11,922 nt of DNA, taken from Candidatus Gottesmanbacteria bacterium (lineage in GTDB: Bacteria > Patescibacteriota > Microgenomatia > UBA10105 > UBA927). Numbering within the stretch: the stretch's first letter is position 1; every line of letters starts with the position of its first letter. Both the position numbers and the translations under genes were made by a program. Under the pieces are notes generated by a model. The model searched no databases and was not told the origin of the DNA. It saw only the letters and a program-made list of their open reading frames with translations. The stretch lies in contig JAPLWC010000001.1 of the NCBI GenBank assembly GCA_026396845.1, positions 1-11,922 on the forward strand, written 5' to 3'. Shown in pieces: positions 5,606-11,922 of this stretch.

Positions 5606-7513
5606 ATGGTAGAGAAAATACCATCAAAATCCATAAAAAAGAACGGAAATAGCCTGCCCCGCCCTGGCGGGGGCAAGAAATCCAAAATCTGGATGTTCCA
5701 GTTTCACCTGAACCTCAAAAATATTTTCATCGGGTTGTTTGCCGTGTTTATTCTTCTATCCTTTTTGGGTAGTATGGGCGGGCAAAACTCCAATCTTCCG
5801 GAAAAACCGCTTTCCTCTGTGATTGGCGATGTAAAAGCCGGGCAAGTCAGCGGTATTGAAGTAGAGGAGACCAAGTTGACCGTGTCGTATAAAAACGGCA
5901 CAAAATCCGTGTCCCACAAGGAAACGCAGGATTCCCTGTATAAACTGCTCTCCGATGCAGGGGTAGACCCCAAAAACGTCGCGATTACCGTCAAAGACCA
6001 AAGCGCCAGTCAACTGTGGATGAATATTATTTCTAACGTATTGCCCTTAGTGTTAACCGTGTTGTTTTTCCTGTTTTTGTTCCGTCAGGCCCGCGGGGCG
6101 CAGGATAACCTCTTTAGTTTCGGCCAAAGCAAGGCGCGGATTTGGAATAAAGATTTACCCAAGGTGACATTTGCGGATGTGGCGGGTGTTGATGAAGCGA
6201 AGAAAGAACTTGAGGAAGTCGTAGACTTTTTGAAAAATCCCACGAAATATAAAGCGCTCGGTGCGCGTACCCCGAAAGGGGTGCTGCTCGTCGGGCCCAG
6301 CGGCACGGGGAAAACGCTTCTTGCCAAGGCAATGGCAGGGGAAGCAAAGACGTCGTTCTACAGCATCGCAGGATCGGAGTTTATGGAAATGCTTGTCGGC
6401 GTGGGCGCCGCCCGTGTCCGCGATTTATTTGCCCAGGCCAAGAAAACCGCGCCGGCAATTATATTTATAGATGAAATAGATGCCATCGGCCGCATGCGAA
6501 GTGTCGGTATCATGGGCGGTCACGACGAGCGCGAACAAACGCTCAATCAAATCCTGGTCGAAATGGACGGATTTGAACCCAATGTTGCGGTCCTTATTGT
6601 GGCCGCGACGAACCGTGGAGATTTATTGGATCCGGCACTCCTCCGGCCCGGGCGTTTTGATCGGCGTGTGGTGTTGGATATGCCGGATATTGCAGGACGG
6701 AAAGCTATTCTTGCAATCCACGCAAAAGGTAAGCCGTTTGCAGTTGCTGTGGACTGGGATAAAGTAGCCAAACGAACGGTCGGATTTTCGGGTGCGGATT
6801 TGGAAAACATGCTCAATGAGGCAGCAATTCAGGCGGCTCGGGGAAATAAGAAAGAAATTGACATGAGTGATCTTGAAGAAGCGGCAACGAAGGTAAAGCT
6901 CGGGCCGGAGAAAAAACGGCTACAGAGTGAATTAGACCGTAAAATGACGGCCTACCACGAAGGAGGACATGCTGTTGTGTCCTATTTCTCCAAATATACG
7001 GATGCTGTACATAGGATCAGCATTGTTTCACGCGGCATGGCACTGGGGTATACACTGTCACCGCCGGAAAAAGACCGCCTGCACGAAACAAAATCCCGTC
7101 TTATTGATGAAATTGCCATGACTATGGGAGGACGAGCCGCAGAAGAATTAATTTTCAATGAAATGACCAGCGGAGCGGCTAATGACATAGACCAGGCGAC
7201 GAGGATTGCCCGCTACATGGTCATGGAATTCGGCATGTCGGACCTCGGGCCCATCAACTTCGGGCCGCAGATGGATGTAACGGAGTGGGGGAAGGCCCTT
7301 TCGGAGTCTCAACAGATTTCACCGGAAATGCTGTCCAAAATTGATACGGAAATTCAGAAATTGGTCAACGCTGGATATAAAGAAGCAGAGGATATATTAA
7401 AGAAACACAAAAAACAACTGGATTGTATCGCTGCGGAACTCATCAAAAAAGAAACAGTTGAAGGCGACGAATTTGAAGCCCTCATGGGCGGGCCCAAGAA
7501 GAAGGTAGAATGA
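5606..7513 (+). CDS. ftsH: ATP-dependent zinc metalloprotease FtsH
   Basis: A 635-residue membrane AAA+ protease (numbering from the ATG at 5606). A basic N-terminus is followed by TM1 (about 39-56), an extracytoplasmic domain of ~80 residues, TM2 (about 140-160), Walker A GPSGTGKT (230-237; most FtsH have GPPGTGKT), Walker B IIFIDEID (285-292), the SRH from ATNR to RPGRFDR, the zinc motif HEGGH (451-455; usually HEAGH) and the third zinc ligand Asp527 in AANDID. It degrades membrane and regulatory proteins. The pore-loop aromatic is replaced: the sequence is EMLVGVG where E. coli has EMFVGVG. A start at 5585 is rejected because it lies upstream of, and reads through, the -10 box; a start at Met 5693 (606 aa) remains possible but has no Shine-Dalgarno. 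The stop overlaps the next gene as ATGA. Confidence 0.94.
   Translation: MVEKIPSKSIKKNGNSLPRPGGGKKSKIWMFQFHLNLKNIFIGLFAVFILLSFLGSMGGQNSNLPEKPLSSVIGDVKAGQVSGIEVEETKLTVSYKNGTKSVSHKETQDSLYKLLSDAGVDPKNVAITVKDQSASQLWMNIISNVLPLVLTVLFFLFLFRQARGAQDNLFSFGQSKARIWNKDLPKVTFADVAGVDEAKKELEEVVDFLKNPTKYKALGARTPKGVLLVGPSGTGKTLLAKAMAGEAKTSFYSIAGSEFMEMLVGVGAARVRDLFAQAKKTAPAIIFIDEIDAIGRMRSVGIMGGHDEREQTLNQILVEMDGFEPNVAVLIVAATNRGDLLDPALLRPGRFDRRVVLDMPDIAGRKAILAIHAKGKPFAVAVDWDKVAKRTVGFSGADLENMLNEAAIQAARGNKKEIDMSDLEEAATKVKLGPEKKRLQSELDRKMTAYHEGGHAVVSYFSKYTDAVHRISIVSRGMALGYTLSPPEKDRLHETKSRLIDEIAMTMGGRAAEELIFNEMTSGAANDIDQATRIARYMVMEFGMSDLGPINFGPQMDVTEWGKALSESQQISPEMLSKIDTEIQKLVNAGYKEAEDILKKHKKQLDCIAAELIKKETVEGDEFEALMGGPKKKVE
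5655..5675 (+). repeat. GC-rich inverted repeat at the 5' end of ftsH
   Basis: TGCCCCGCC (5655-5663) is complementary to GGCGGGGGCA (5666-5675) apart from one extra G. It encodes the Pro/Gly-rich linker LPRPGGGK in the basic N-terminus before TM1. If translation really starts at 5693, the hairpin would instead lie in the leader. Confidence 0.5.
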
Positions 7514-8400
7514 ACCGTCTTGTTCTAATTGACGGAAACGCAATTCTTCACCGCGCGTATCATGCGCTTCCTCCGCTCACCGCACCGGACGGGTCGGTAG
7601 TCAATGCCGTGTACGGATTCGGAACCATGCTTTTGCGCCTCATCGGAGACCTCAAACCTACCCACGTGGCAGTTGCCTTTGACCGGCCCAAGCCCACGTT
7701 CCGGAAAAAACTGTTTGAGGGATATCAGGCCAAACGGCCGAAAATGGACGAGGAATTAGTGGACCAGATCCCCAAAGTCCACGCGCTGGTGTCCGGATTT
7801 GGAATTCCGATTTTTGAAAAAGACGGGTTTGAAGCGGATGATGTTATCGGCACCATCGCTAAGCACGCCAAAAAGGACGGCATTGATCAGATCATAATCG
7901 TGACCGGCGACCGCGACATGTTGCAGCTTGTAGAGGACGAAAAAATACTTGTCTACATGCCGACCAAAGGATTATCGGAGGCAAAATTGTATAGGGAAAA
8001 AGACGTATTCGAGCGGATGGGGGTTTCCCCCAAATTAATTCCCGATTATAAAGCGCTGGCTGGTGACTCCTCAGATAATTATCCGGGAGTTCCCGGCATT
8101 GGGCCAAAAACAGCGGTCTTACTCCTTACAAAATACAAATCTCTTGAAAAGATTCTTAAAACAAAAGAGCTAACATCTTCTGAGAAAGAAAACGCACATA
8201 TGTCGCATGATCTTGCGACGATACGCACCAACGTACCTCTCTCGGGCGCCCTGGTGCCTCTGGGAAGCCTGAACCGGCCGGAAGCCGTGAAGGAGCTCAC
8301 CACGCTCGGCTTCCGAAGTTTATTGAAGCGGATAATTGGGGAAACGTCGCAACCCGCCGTCGCCAAGGCTATGGCGGGCAAGCAGCAGGAATTATTTTAA
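7510..8400 (+). CDS. Stand-alone 5'-3' exonuclease (PolA N-terminal/FEN-type domain)
   Basis: The 296-residue protein corresponds to the 5'-nuclease domain of DNA polymerase I with no proofreading or polymerase domain after it. Metal-binding acidic residues are in the expected places: LIDGN (Asp8), AFDRPKPTFRK (Asp58), GFEADDVIG (Glu108, Asp110, Asp111), VTGDRD (Asp134, Asp136) and GDSSDN (Asp186, Asp189), followed by the helix-hairpin-helix PGVPGIGPKTA. It should cut 5' flaps and RNA primers during Okazaki-fragment processing and repair. The protein ends in QQELF (292-296), which resembles a beta-clamp-binding motif. Translation starts inside the ftsH stop (ATGA) with GAAGG 4 nt upstream. 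It could be called xni/ExoIX-like, but the motif set is closer to the PolA domain. Catalytic assignment is firm; the clamp link is inference. Confidence 0.92.
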   Translation: MNRLVLIDGNAILHRAYHALPPLTAPDGSVVNAVYGFGTMLLRLIGDLKPTHVAVAFDRPKPTFRKKLFEGYQAKRPKMDEELVDQIPKVHALVSGFGIPIFEKDGFEADDVIGTIAKHAKKDGIDQIIIVTGDRDMLQLVEDEKILVYMPTKGLSEAKLYREKDVFERMGVSPKLIPDYKALAGDSSDNYPGVPGIGPKTAVLLLTKYKSLEKILKTKELTSSEKENAHMSHDLATIRTNVPLSGALVPLGSLNRPEAVKELTTLGFRSLLKRIIGETSQPAVAKAMAGKQQELF

Positions 8401-8402
8401 TT

Positions 8403-9500
8403 ATGAAAATAGCTTTAGTACACGATTTTCTTCGGGAATACGGCGGGGCCGAGAGAGTTGTAGAAGCCTTGCATGAGATTTGGCCGGAGGCGCCTTTGTA
8501 TACGTCATTTGTCGATTGGAAGGCGCTGGGCCCGCAAGCCGCGCGGTTCAAAAACTGGGATATCCGTACGAGCTGGGCACAGCATAATTGGCTGGTAAAA
8601 ACATACCATTCGCCACTGCGGTTTTTAGCGCCGAAAATCTGGGAAAGCTTTGATTTATCGGGATACGACATCGTTCTTTCCTCAAGCGGTTGGTTTATGT
8701 GCCGCGGAGTTATCGTAAAAAAGCCTGCGGTTCACATTTGCTATATCCACCACCCGCCGCGAAATTTATACGGGTACGCAACTGGAAGCGACCTCAATAG
8801 ATACTGGCCGGTGAGGCTGTATGCCACCATCATCAATTTTTTCCTCCGCCAGTATGATTTTGAGACCGCCCAGCGCGTGGACTATTTTGTCGCCAATTCC
8901 GAAGAAACGGCCCGTCGGGTCAAGAAATTCTACCGCCGCGATTCAACAGTAATCTACCCTCCTGTCGATATACCGACTGTAAAATCAAAGCAAAAAGGCG
9001 GGTACTTTTTGAGCGTCGGGCGCTTGACCTATGCCAAACGTGTGGATCTTGCCATTCAAGCATGTAACAAACTCAAGCTTCCGTTGAAAATTGTCGGGAA
9101 AGGGAAAGAGGAAGCATATCTTCGTTCAATATCAGGCCCCACAATAGAATTTATTGGGGGCGTTTCGGATAGTGAGCTAGATCGACTGTATGCGGGAGCC
9201 CGGGCATTCATATTCTCGGCTCTGGATGAAGATTTCGGCATGGTGCCGGTTGAAGCCATGGGACACGGCGTGCCGGTGATTGCATTGGCACAGGGAGGAG
9301 TGTTAGAGACGGTGGTTGACGGGAGTACAGGATTGTTGTTTGATGAACCGAACGTGAGCAGCCTCGAGGCTGTCTTGAAGAAATTTCTGAAAATGAAGAA
9401 AGATTGGTCCGCAGCATGTATGGAACAAGCCAAAAAATTCAGCAAAGAACGGTTTAAAACTGAGCTCAAATCCTTCGTAGACACACACGTACGAAATTGA
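8403..9500 (+). CDS. Glycosyltransferase family 4 (GT-B fold)
   Basis: The 365-residue product has an N-terminal acceptor-side Rossmann domain with HDFLREYGGAERVV (8-20), the HHPPRNLYG segment (116-124) typical of a WbaZ/mannosyltransferase-like subgroup, and a C-terminal nucleotide-sugar domain with SVGRLTYAKRVDLAI (204-218) and the E-x7-E pair Glu276/Glu284 in DEDFGMVPVEAMGHG. No membrane segment is evident; such enzymes work on the cytoplasmic face of the membrane and add a sugar from an NDP- or GDP-sugar to a growing polysaccharide or glycolipid. Donor and acceptor cannot be told from sequence alone. It starts 2 bp after the exonuclease stop and has only a weak, distant AGGA, so coupled translation is likely. 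No terminator is obvious after it. Confidence 0.9.
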   Translation: MKIALVHDFLREYGGAERVVEALHEIWPEAPLYTSFVDWKALGPQAARFKNWDIRTSWAQHNWLVKTYHSPLRFLAPKIWESFDLSGYDIVLSSSGWFMCRGVIVKKPAVHICYIHHPPRNLYGYATGSDLNRYWPVRLYATIINFFLRQYDFETAQRVDYFVANSEETARRVKKFYRRDSTVIYPPVDIPTVKSKQKGGYFLSVGRLTYAKRVDLAIQACNKLKLPLKIVGKGKEEAYLRSISGPTIEFIGGVSDSELDRLYAGARAFIFSALDEDFGMVPVEAMGHGVPVIALAQGGVLETVVDGSTGLLFDEPNVSSLEAVLKKFLKMKKDWSAACMEQAKKFSKERFKTELKSFVDTHVRN

Positions 9501-9536
9501 AAATAGCCCGTATTGGCGTGCATAATTTGTGCAACA

Positions 9537-9545
9537 TGCTACAAT
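9537..9545 (+). promoter_or_regulatory. Extended -10 promoter of the 9555 gene
   Basis: TGCTACAAT combines a TG extension with a -10 one base off consensus. Only 9 nt separate it from the ATG at 9555, so the mRNA would begin at or within about 3 nt of the start codon. Confidence 0.55.
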
Positions 9546-9554
9546 TACACTCGT

Positions 9555-9998
9555 ATGTACCCGAAGGATGAAGTATTTCCAGCAAATGAGCAAGAATTGA
9601 TTGTACGTCGTGAAGGACTGACGGTGGCCGCACGCACGTTTCTCAAAAGTAATCCGGACGCGCTGGCCATCGTGTATATCGGTTCTGTGCTTTTTAAGAG
9701 ACAAGAGGAAGATAAGCATTTTGACACCGATTTCATTGTCATAACCAAGCCGGAATTTACGTTTACGACTGAAGAAGTGGATGTGAAGATGAACCAACAT
9801 CTTGCGATGGCAAGTGAAAAGCAGCATGTAAATCTTCCGTACGCAGATGCCTATGACGTCGTAAAAGTACATCGCCCCGGAGAGCCGGTTATTCTTGGTA
9901 AGTTTCAAAGAGATTACGGTAATTTGGTTGTCGGCAGGACGGATGCATATTTTGAAAAACCATCCGAAAGAATCCAGTTTCGCATTAACCGTTATTAA
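9555..9998 (+). CDS. Unknown protein with a possible divergent nucleotidyltransferase motif
   Basis: The 147-residue product has no family I can name with confidence. Residues about 40-65 read YIGSVLF followed by DTDFIVIT: a Gly-Ser, then about 14 residues, then D-x-D with a hydrophobic strand. This is the layout of the Pol-beta-type minimal nucleotidyltransferase (GSxxxG...SDxDLxV). A possible third acidic residue is in TTEEVDVKMN. Against it, the second glycine of the usual motif is missing and the spacing is a little long. No signal peptide or membrane helix is seen. The longer frame from 9513 is rejected because it begins upstream of the -10. The gene has its own promoter and terminator. 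It could equally be an orphan with a chance match. Confidence 0.6.
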   Translation: MYPKDEVFPANEQELIVRREGLTVAARTFLKSNPDALAIVYIGSVLFKRQEEDKHFDTDFIVITKPEFTFTTEEVDVKMNQHLAMASEKQHVNLPYADAYDVVKVHRPGEPVILGKFQRDYGNLVVGRTDAYFEKPSERIQFRINRY

Positions 9999-10008
9999 TC
10001 GGTTTTTT
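9987..10008 (+). terminator. Intrinsic terminator after the 9555 gene
   Basis: AACCG (9987-9991) pairs with CGGTT (10000-10004) around an 8-nt loop that contains the TAA stop, and six T residues follow (10003-10008). The stem is short, so efficiency may be moderate. Confidence 0.6.
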
Positions 10009-10023
10009 GCTTGACCCGCGCGG

Positions 10024-10029
10024 TATAAT
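10024..10029 (+). promoter_or_regulatory. -10 element of the 10041 gene
   Basis: A perfect TATAAT ends 11 nt before the ATG at 10041, predicting a leader of about 5 nt or less. TTGACC at 10011-10016 looks like a -35 but is only 7 bp away, too close to act with this -10. Confidence 0.55.
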
Positions 10030-10040
10030 ACAGTGAATCT

Positions 10041-10523
10041 ATGGCAGTACCCACGAAAGAAGCGAAGCCAGATGCCTCACCTGTAACGCCTCCTGCAGGG
10101 GAACAGAAACTCTATTCTACGGAAGAGGCGGTAACTGTCGCCCGAATGAACGGATATATAGGGCATGATATATATATATTTGCACGAGTCCACACCCTGG
10201 AAGATCGTCACGATACATCGAATATACCTGATGCAATTCTCAAGCGCAGGAAAGAAATTGTGGATGAGGTACAGGCGTTAGTACATAAGATCCTTGCGGA
10301 TCGGAATAAAGAAGAAAAAAAATTTACGGCAGCTGATTACGATAGGTATATTGATGAACATATTGAGCTTCCCGAGTTTGGATTTATGAGCGCTCCTCCC
10401 CCCACACTAAATAAAGGCGGTTGGGGTTTTTTTGCCGGACTATTAAACCCGTTGGAACAAGGGATAAAAATCGGTCCAAGTGAAACAGCAACCCGTCCGG
10501 ATAACTGGCGATCGGGCCACTAA
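10041..10523 (+). CDS. Hypothetical protein, no recognised family (160 aa)
   Basis: I do not recognise this protein. It begins with a Pro/Ala/Lys-rich, probably disordered stretch (residues 1-22), then a mixed region YSTEEAVTVARMNGYIGHDIYIFARVHTL cut here as a likely folded core, a charged helical segment rich in Lys/Glu (about 68-95) and a Pro/Gly-rich tail with GGWGFFAGLLNP. No signal peptide, membrane segment or catalytic motif is visible. A perfect -10 lies directly upstream and the frame is free of overlap with other genes, which supports it being real. It ends 17 bp from the stop of the convergent PEP-synthase-like gene, with no good terminator between them. Confidence 0.6.
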   Translation: MAVPTKEAKPDASPVTPPAGEQKLYSTEEAVTVARMNGYIGHDIYIFARVHTLEDRHDTSNIPDAILKRRKEIVDEVQALVHKILADRNKEEKKFTAADYDRYIDEHIELPEFGFMSAPPPTLNKGGWGFFAGLLNPLEQGIKIGPSETATRPDNWRSGH

Positions 10524-10540
10524 ACTACGGGTGGATGTTT

Positions 10541-11922
10541 TTACCGCGGTCGCGCCTGGAAAACCCAGAGTTTCCCGTCTGGACGGATCATAAGCTCCAC
10601 ATCCTGATACGTCTTAAATAGTTCTTCTATCGCTCCGATCGTACGGACAACATCCCGAATCATGTCGTCCGTCATTTGTAGTTTCGGTGATCCGACGGGA
10701 GTGAAGGAAACACTTTCTTTTTTCCGGTCGAATGTAATACGGACGAAATCTTTTGCTGTTCCGGAAACGAGTGATTCCGGCGACCCACTGACGGTTTCGA
10801 TGGTAATTGAATTGGGGTAGGTAAAAACAACAGCGCCAAGAGTTCCCTGGGGGGCAGGAATATATTCATGGATGCCGGCACCGACGGCGATGTCTGAAGG
10901 AAGTTGTTCAGCCTTAAGAATGTCGATAACGCTCGCGGCAGAGTAATAGCTTGCAATGGTTTCACGTATCGTCCCCGCGACATCTTCCGGTTTTACATCA
11001 CCCGAAGATTTATAGAGACCTGCGTGGGATATTTCTGCGCCATCTTCACTGCCGGATGAACGGATCATGTAGGAGGAGAATCCATATTTATTTGTGGCCT
11101 TGTGGATTCGTTCTTCCAGCGATTTCGGGAGCGGTGTAGAAAGAATTTTTTTCTGTATACGGTCGGTGATCGTCTGAATCTGTGGCACGTTATCCGGATC
11201 TGCCGCATCCAATAATGCGATGTCCCTGTTTATATTAAGGTCATGAAGGTAGTGCTTAATGGCTTGCGAGCTTATGGCAAATCCGTCGGGAATCGGTATA
11301 CCCTGCGCTTTCATCATGGCGAGACGGCCCACTTTATTTCCTGCTTTCCCCTGCGACAGTCGTTGGACGTCCGATAGGGGAATAATCGCGTCAAAATAAA
11401 GGTCTATTGGTTCAACAACAGGTTTTCCGTCTTTGCCGCGGTAAATTTTTATCACTATCCCGTCCGGATAATTTTTGGAACCCACCATAATAATACTATG
11501 GCCGGCTTCACCGATGACTTTCACTGCGTGTGCGGTCGTAATGTTTCCTGAACACAGGGCAACGAGGTGTTCAATATTGGGGGCGCGCGCCACCAGAGTA
11601 AAAATGTCCGTTGTGCGCCGGCGGGACGCTTCCGGTGGGAAATAGACGATCGCGCGAGGCCCGCGGACCCGCTTAATATCGGCTTCGTTAGCGACGCGGA
11701 CCACCGGACCGGTCATTGATTCACCGGGTGGCAACCGAAAGAGCTCCGTTTCATCGTCGGGTTCCCACGGGGCAATTTCCCGGATATATACGCCGTCCTG
11801 TTGGACCAAAAACTCGATGCGGGCGGCAGGCCGTTTGGTAAAGACTTTTTCCGCTTCAATTCCGACTGCAATAATTTCCGGGTCGGTAAGTGCCTGGTCT
11901 GACTGAAATCGTCGGGGAATCC
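10541..11922 (-). CDS. PEP synthase/PPDK-like protein with rearranged domains, 5' end missing
   Basis: The frame is open to the right edge; the TTG at 11809 is not needed as a start, and residues before it are part of the protein. Numbering from 11809: the upstream piece plus residues 1-15 (LTDPEII..., RIEFLVQQDGVYIREIAPW) resembles the end of a PPDK-type ATP-grasp domain, where QDIEW...QARP is usual. Residues ~28-140 look like the swivelling phosphohistidine domain, with His94 in SGNITTAHAVKV in place of GGxTSHAAI. Residues ~150-422 form a complete ATP-grasp domain: GNKVGRLAMMKAQGIPIPDGF, MIRSSGSEDGAEISHAG (248-264), GAVVFTYP (325-332), and QDVELMIRPDGKLWVFQARP (402-421), ending one residue later. 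PEP synthase normally has ATP-grasp, His, then a PEP/pyruvate TIM barrel; here no barrel follows. ATP-dependent phosphotransfer via histidine is inferred; the substrate is unknown. Confidence 0.8.
   Translation of the reverse strand, partial: IPRRFQSDQALTDPEIIAVGIEAEKVFTKRPAARIEFLVQQDGVYIREIAPWEPDDETELFRLPPGESMTGPVVRVANEADIKRVRGPRAIVYFPPEASRRRTTDIFTLVARAPNIEHLVALCSGNITTAHAVKVIGEAGHSIIMVGSKNYPDGIVIKIYRGKDGKPVVEPIDLYFDAIIPLSDVQRLSQGKAGNKVGRLAMMKAQGIPIPDGFAISSQAIKHYLHDLNINRDIALLDAADPDNVPQIQTITDRIQKKILSTPLPKSLEERIHKATNKYGFSSYMIRSSGSEDGAEISHAGLYKSSGDVKPEDVAGTIRETIASYYSAASVIDILKAEQLPSDIAVGAGIHEYIPAPQGTLGAVVFTYPNSITIETVSGSPESLVSGTAKDFVRITFDRKKESVSFTPVGSPKLQMTDDMIRDVVRTIGAIEELFKTYQDVELMIRPDGKLWVFQARPR

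Noticed and set aside
9303..9908. 201-codon minus-strand open frame across the glycosyltransferase end and the 9555 gene
   Set aside because: It overlaps the C-terminal domain of a convincing glycosyltransferase, runs through an active-looking promoter of the opposite strand, and its product is Cys/Phe/His-rich without any recognisable motif.
10011..10029. TTGACC plus TATAAT as a full promoter for the 10041 gene
   Set aside because: The spacing is 7 bp instead of 16-18, so the two hexamers cannot act together; only the -10 is reported.
10150..10182. Short AT-repeat in the 10041 gene
   Set aside because: It is only a few TA units within coding sequence and keeps the frame; no sign of a functional repeat.
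1..11922. Alternative genetic code with TGA as glycine
   Set aside because: comM, the racemase, ftsH and the glycosyltransferase all end naturally at TGA at the expected length, and no frame continues sensibly past them.

Overview
The window looks like a bacterial chromosome segment, most likely from a Candidate Phyla Radiation (Patescibacteria) genome. The pointers are several divergent or domain-rearranged proteins, a 5'-3' exonuclease without an attached polymerase domain, a lone TrpB2-type enzyme with no trp operon, tight ATGA gene overlaps, and several genes whose promoter sits directly against the start codon. At least four convincing genes end in TGA, so this is not the TGA=glycine code of Absconditabacteria/Gracilibacteria. 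The taxonomic call is inference; there is no rRNA or ribosomal protein here to anchor it.

Layout. (1) 2-1509: the 3' part of a ComM/YifB AAA+ ATPase overlaps yraN by 4 bp; both are linked to handling incoming or damaged DNA. (2) 1483-1797: a near-consensus promoter, whose -10 box overlaps the yraN stop codon, drives a ~250-nt segment that folds into many hairpins with GNRA loops. I read it as an unidentified structured RNA or a regulatory leader. (3) 1798-5234: a tryptophan/amino-acid cluster of trpB2-like synthase, aspartate/glutamate racemase and trpS. TrpRS carries an extra C-terminal tRNA-binding OB-fold of the MetRS/Trbp111 type. A 30-bp perfect palindrome follows trpB. (4) 5235-5605: an AT-rich terminator shared by convergent genes, a 78-aa gene of unknown function on the minus strand, and two divergent extended -10 promoters. 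(5) 5606-9500: an ftsH - 5'-3' exonuclease - glycosyltransferase operon (4-bp overlap, then a 2-bp gap). (6) 9537-10523: two small genes, each with its own promoter: a possible divergent nucleotidyltransferase and an orphan. (7) 10541-11922, minus strand and cut by the window edge: a PEP-synthase-like protein in which a phosphohistidine domain lies in front of a complete ATP-grasp domain and appears to follow the end of another.

How the genes work together: TrpB2 with TrpRS suggests tryptophan made from scavenged indole (or another precursor) and charged directly to tRNA, since no trpA is present nearby. FtsH, the exonuclease and the glycosyltransferase are co-transcribed but functionally unrelated at first sight. 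The most unusual items are the structured RNA before trpB, the TrpRS fusion, the rearranged PEP-synthase-like protein, the clamp-binding-like tail on the exonuclease, and the set of apparently leaderless genes. I saw no mobile element, CRISPR array, tRNA or rRNA.
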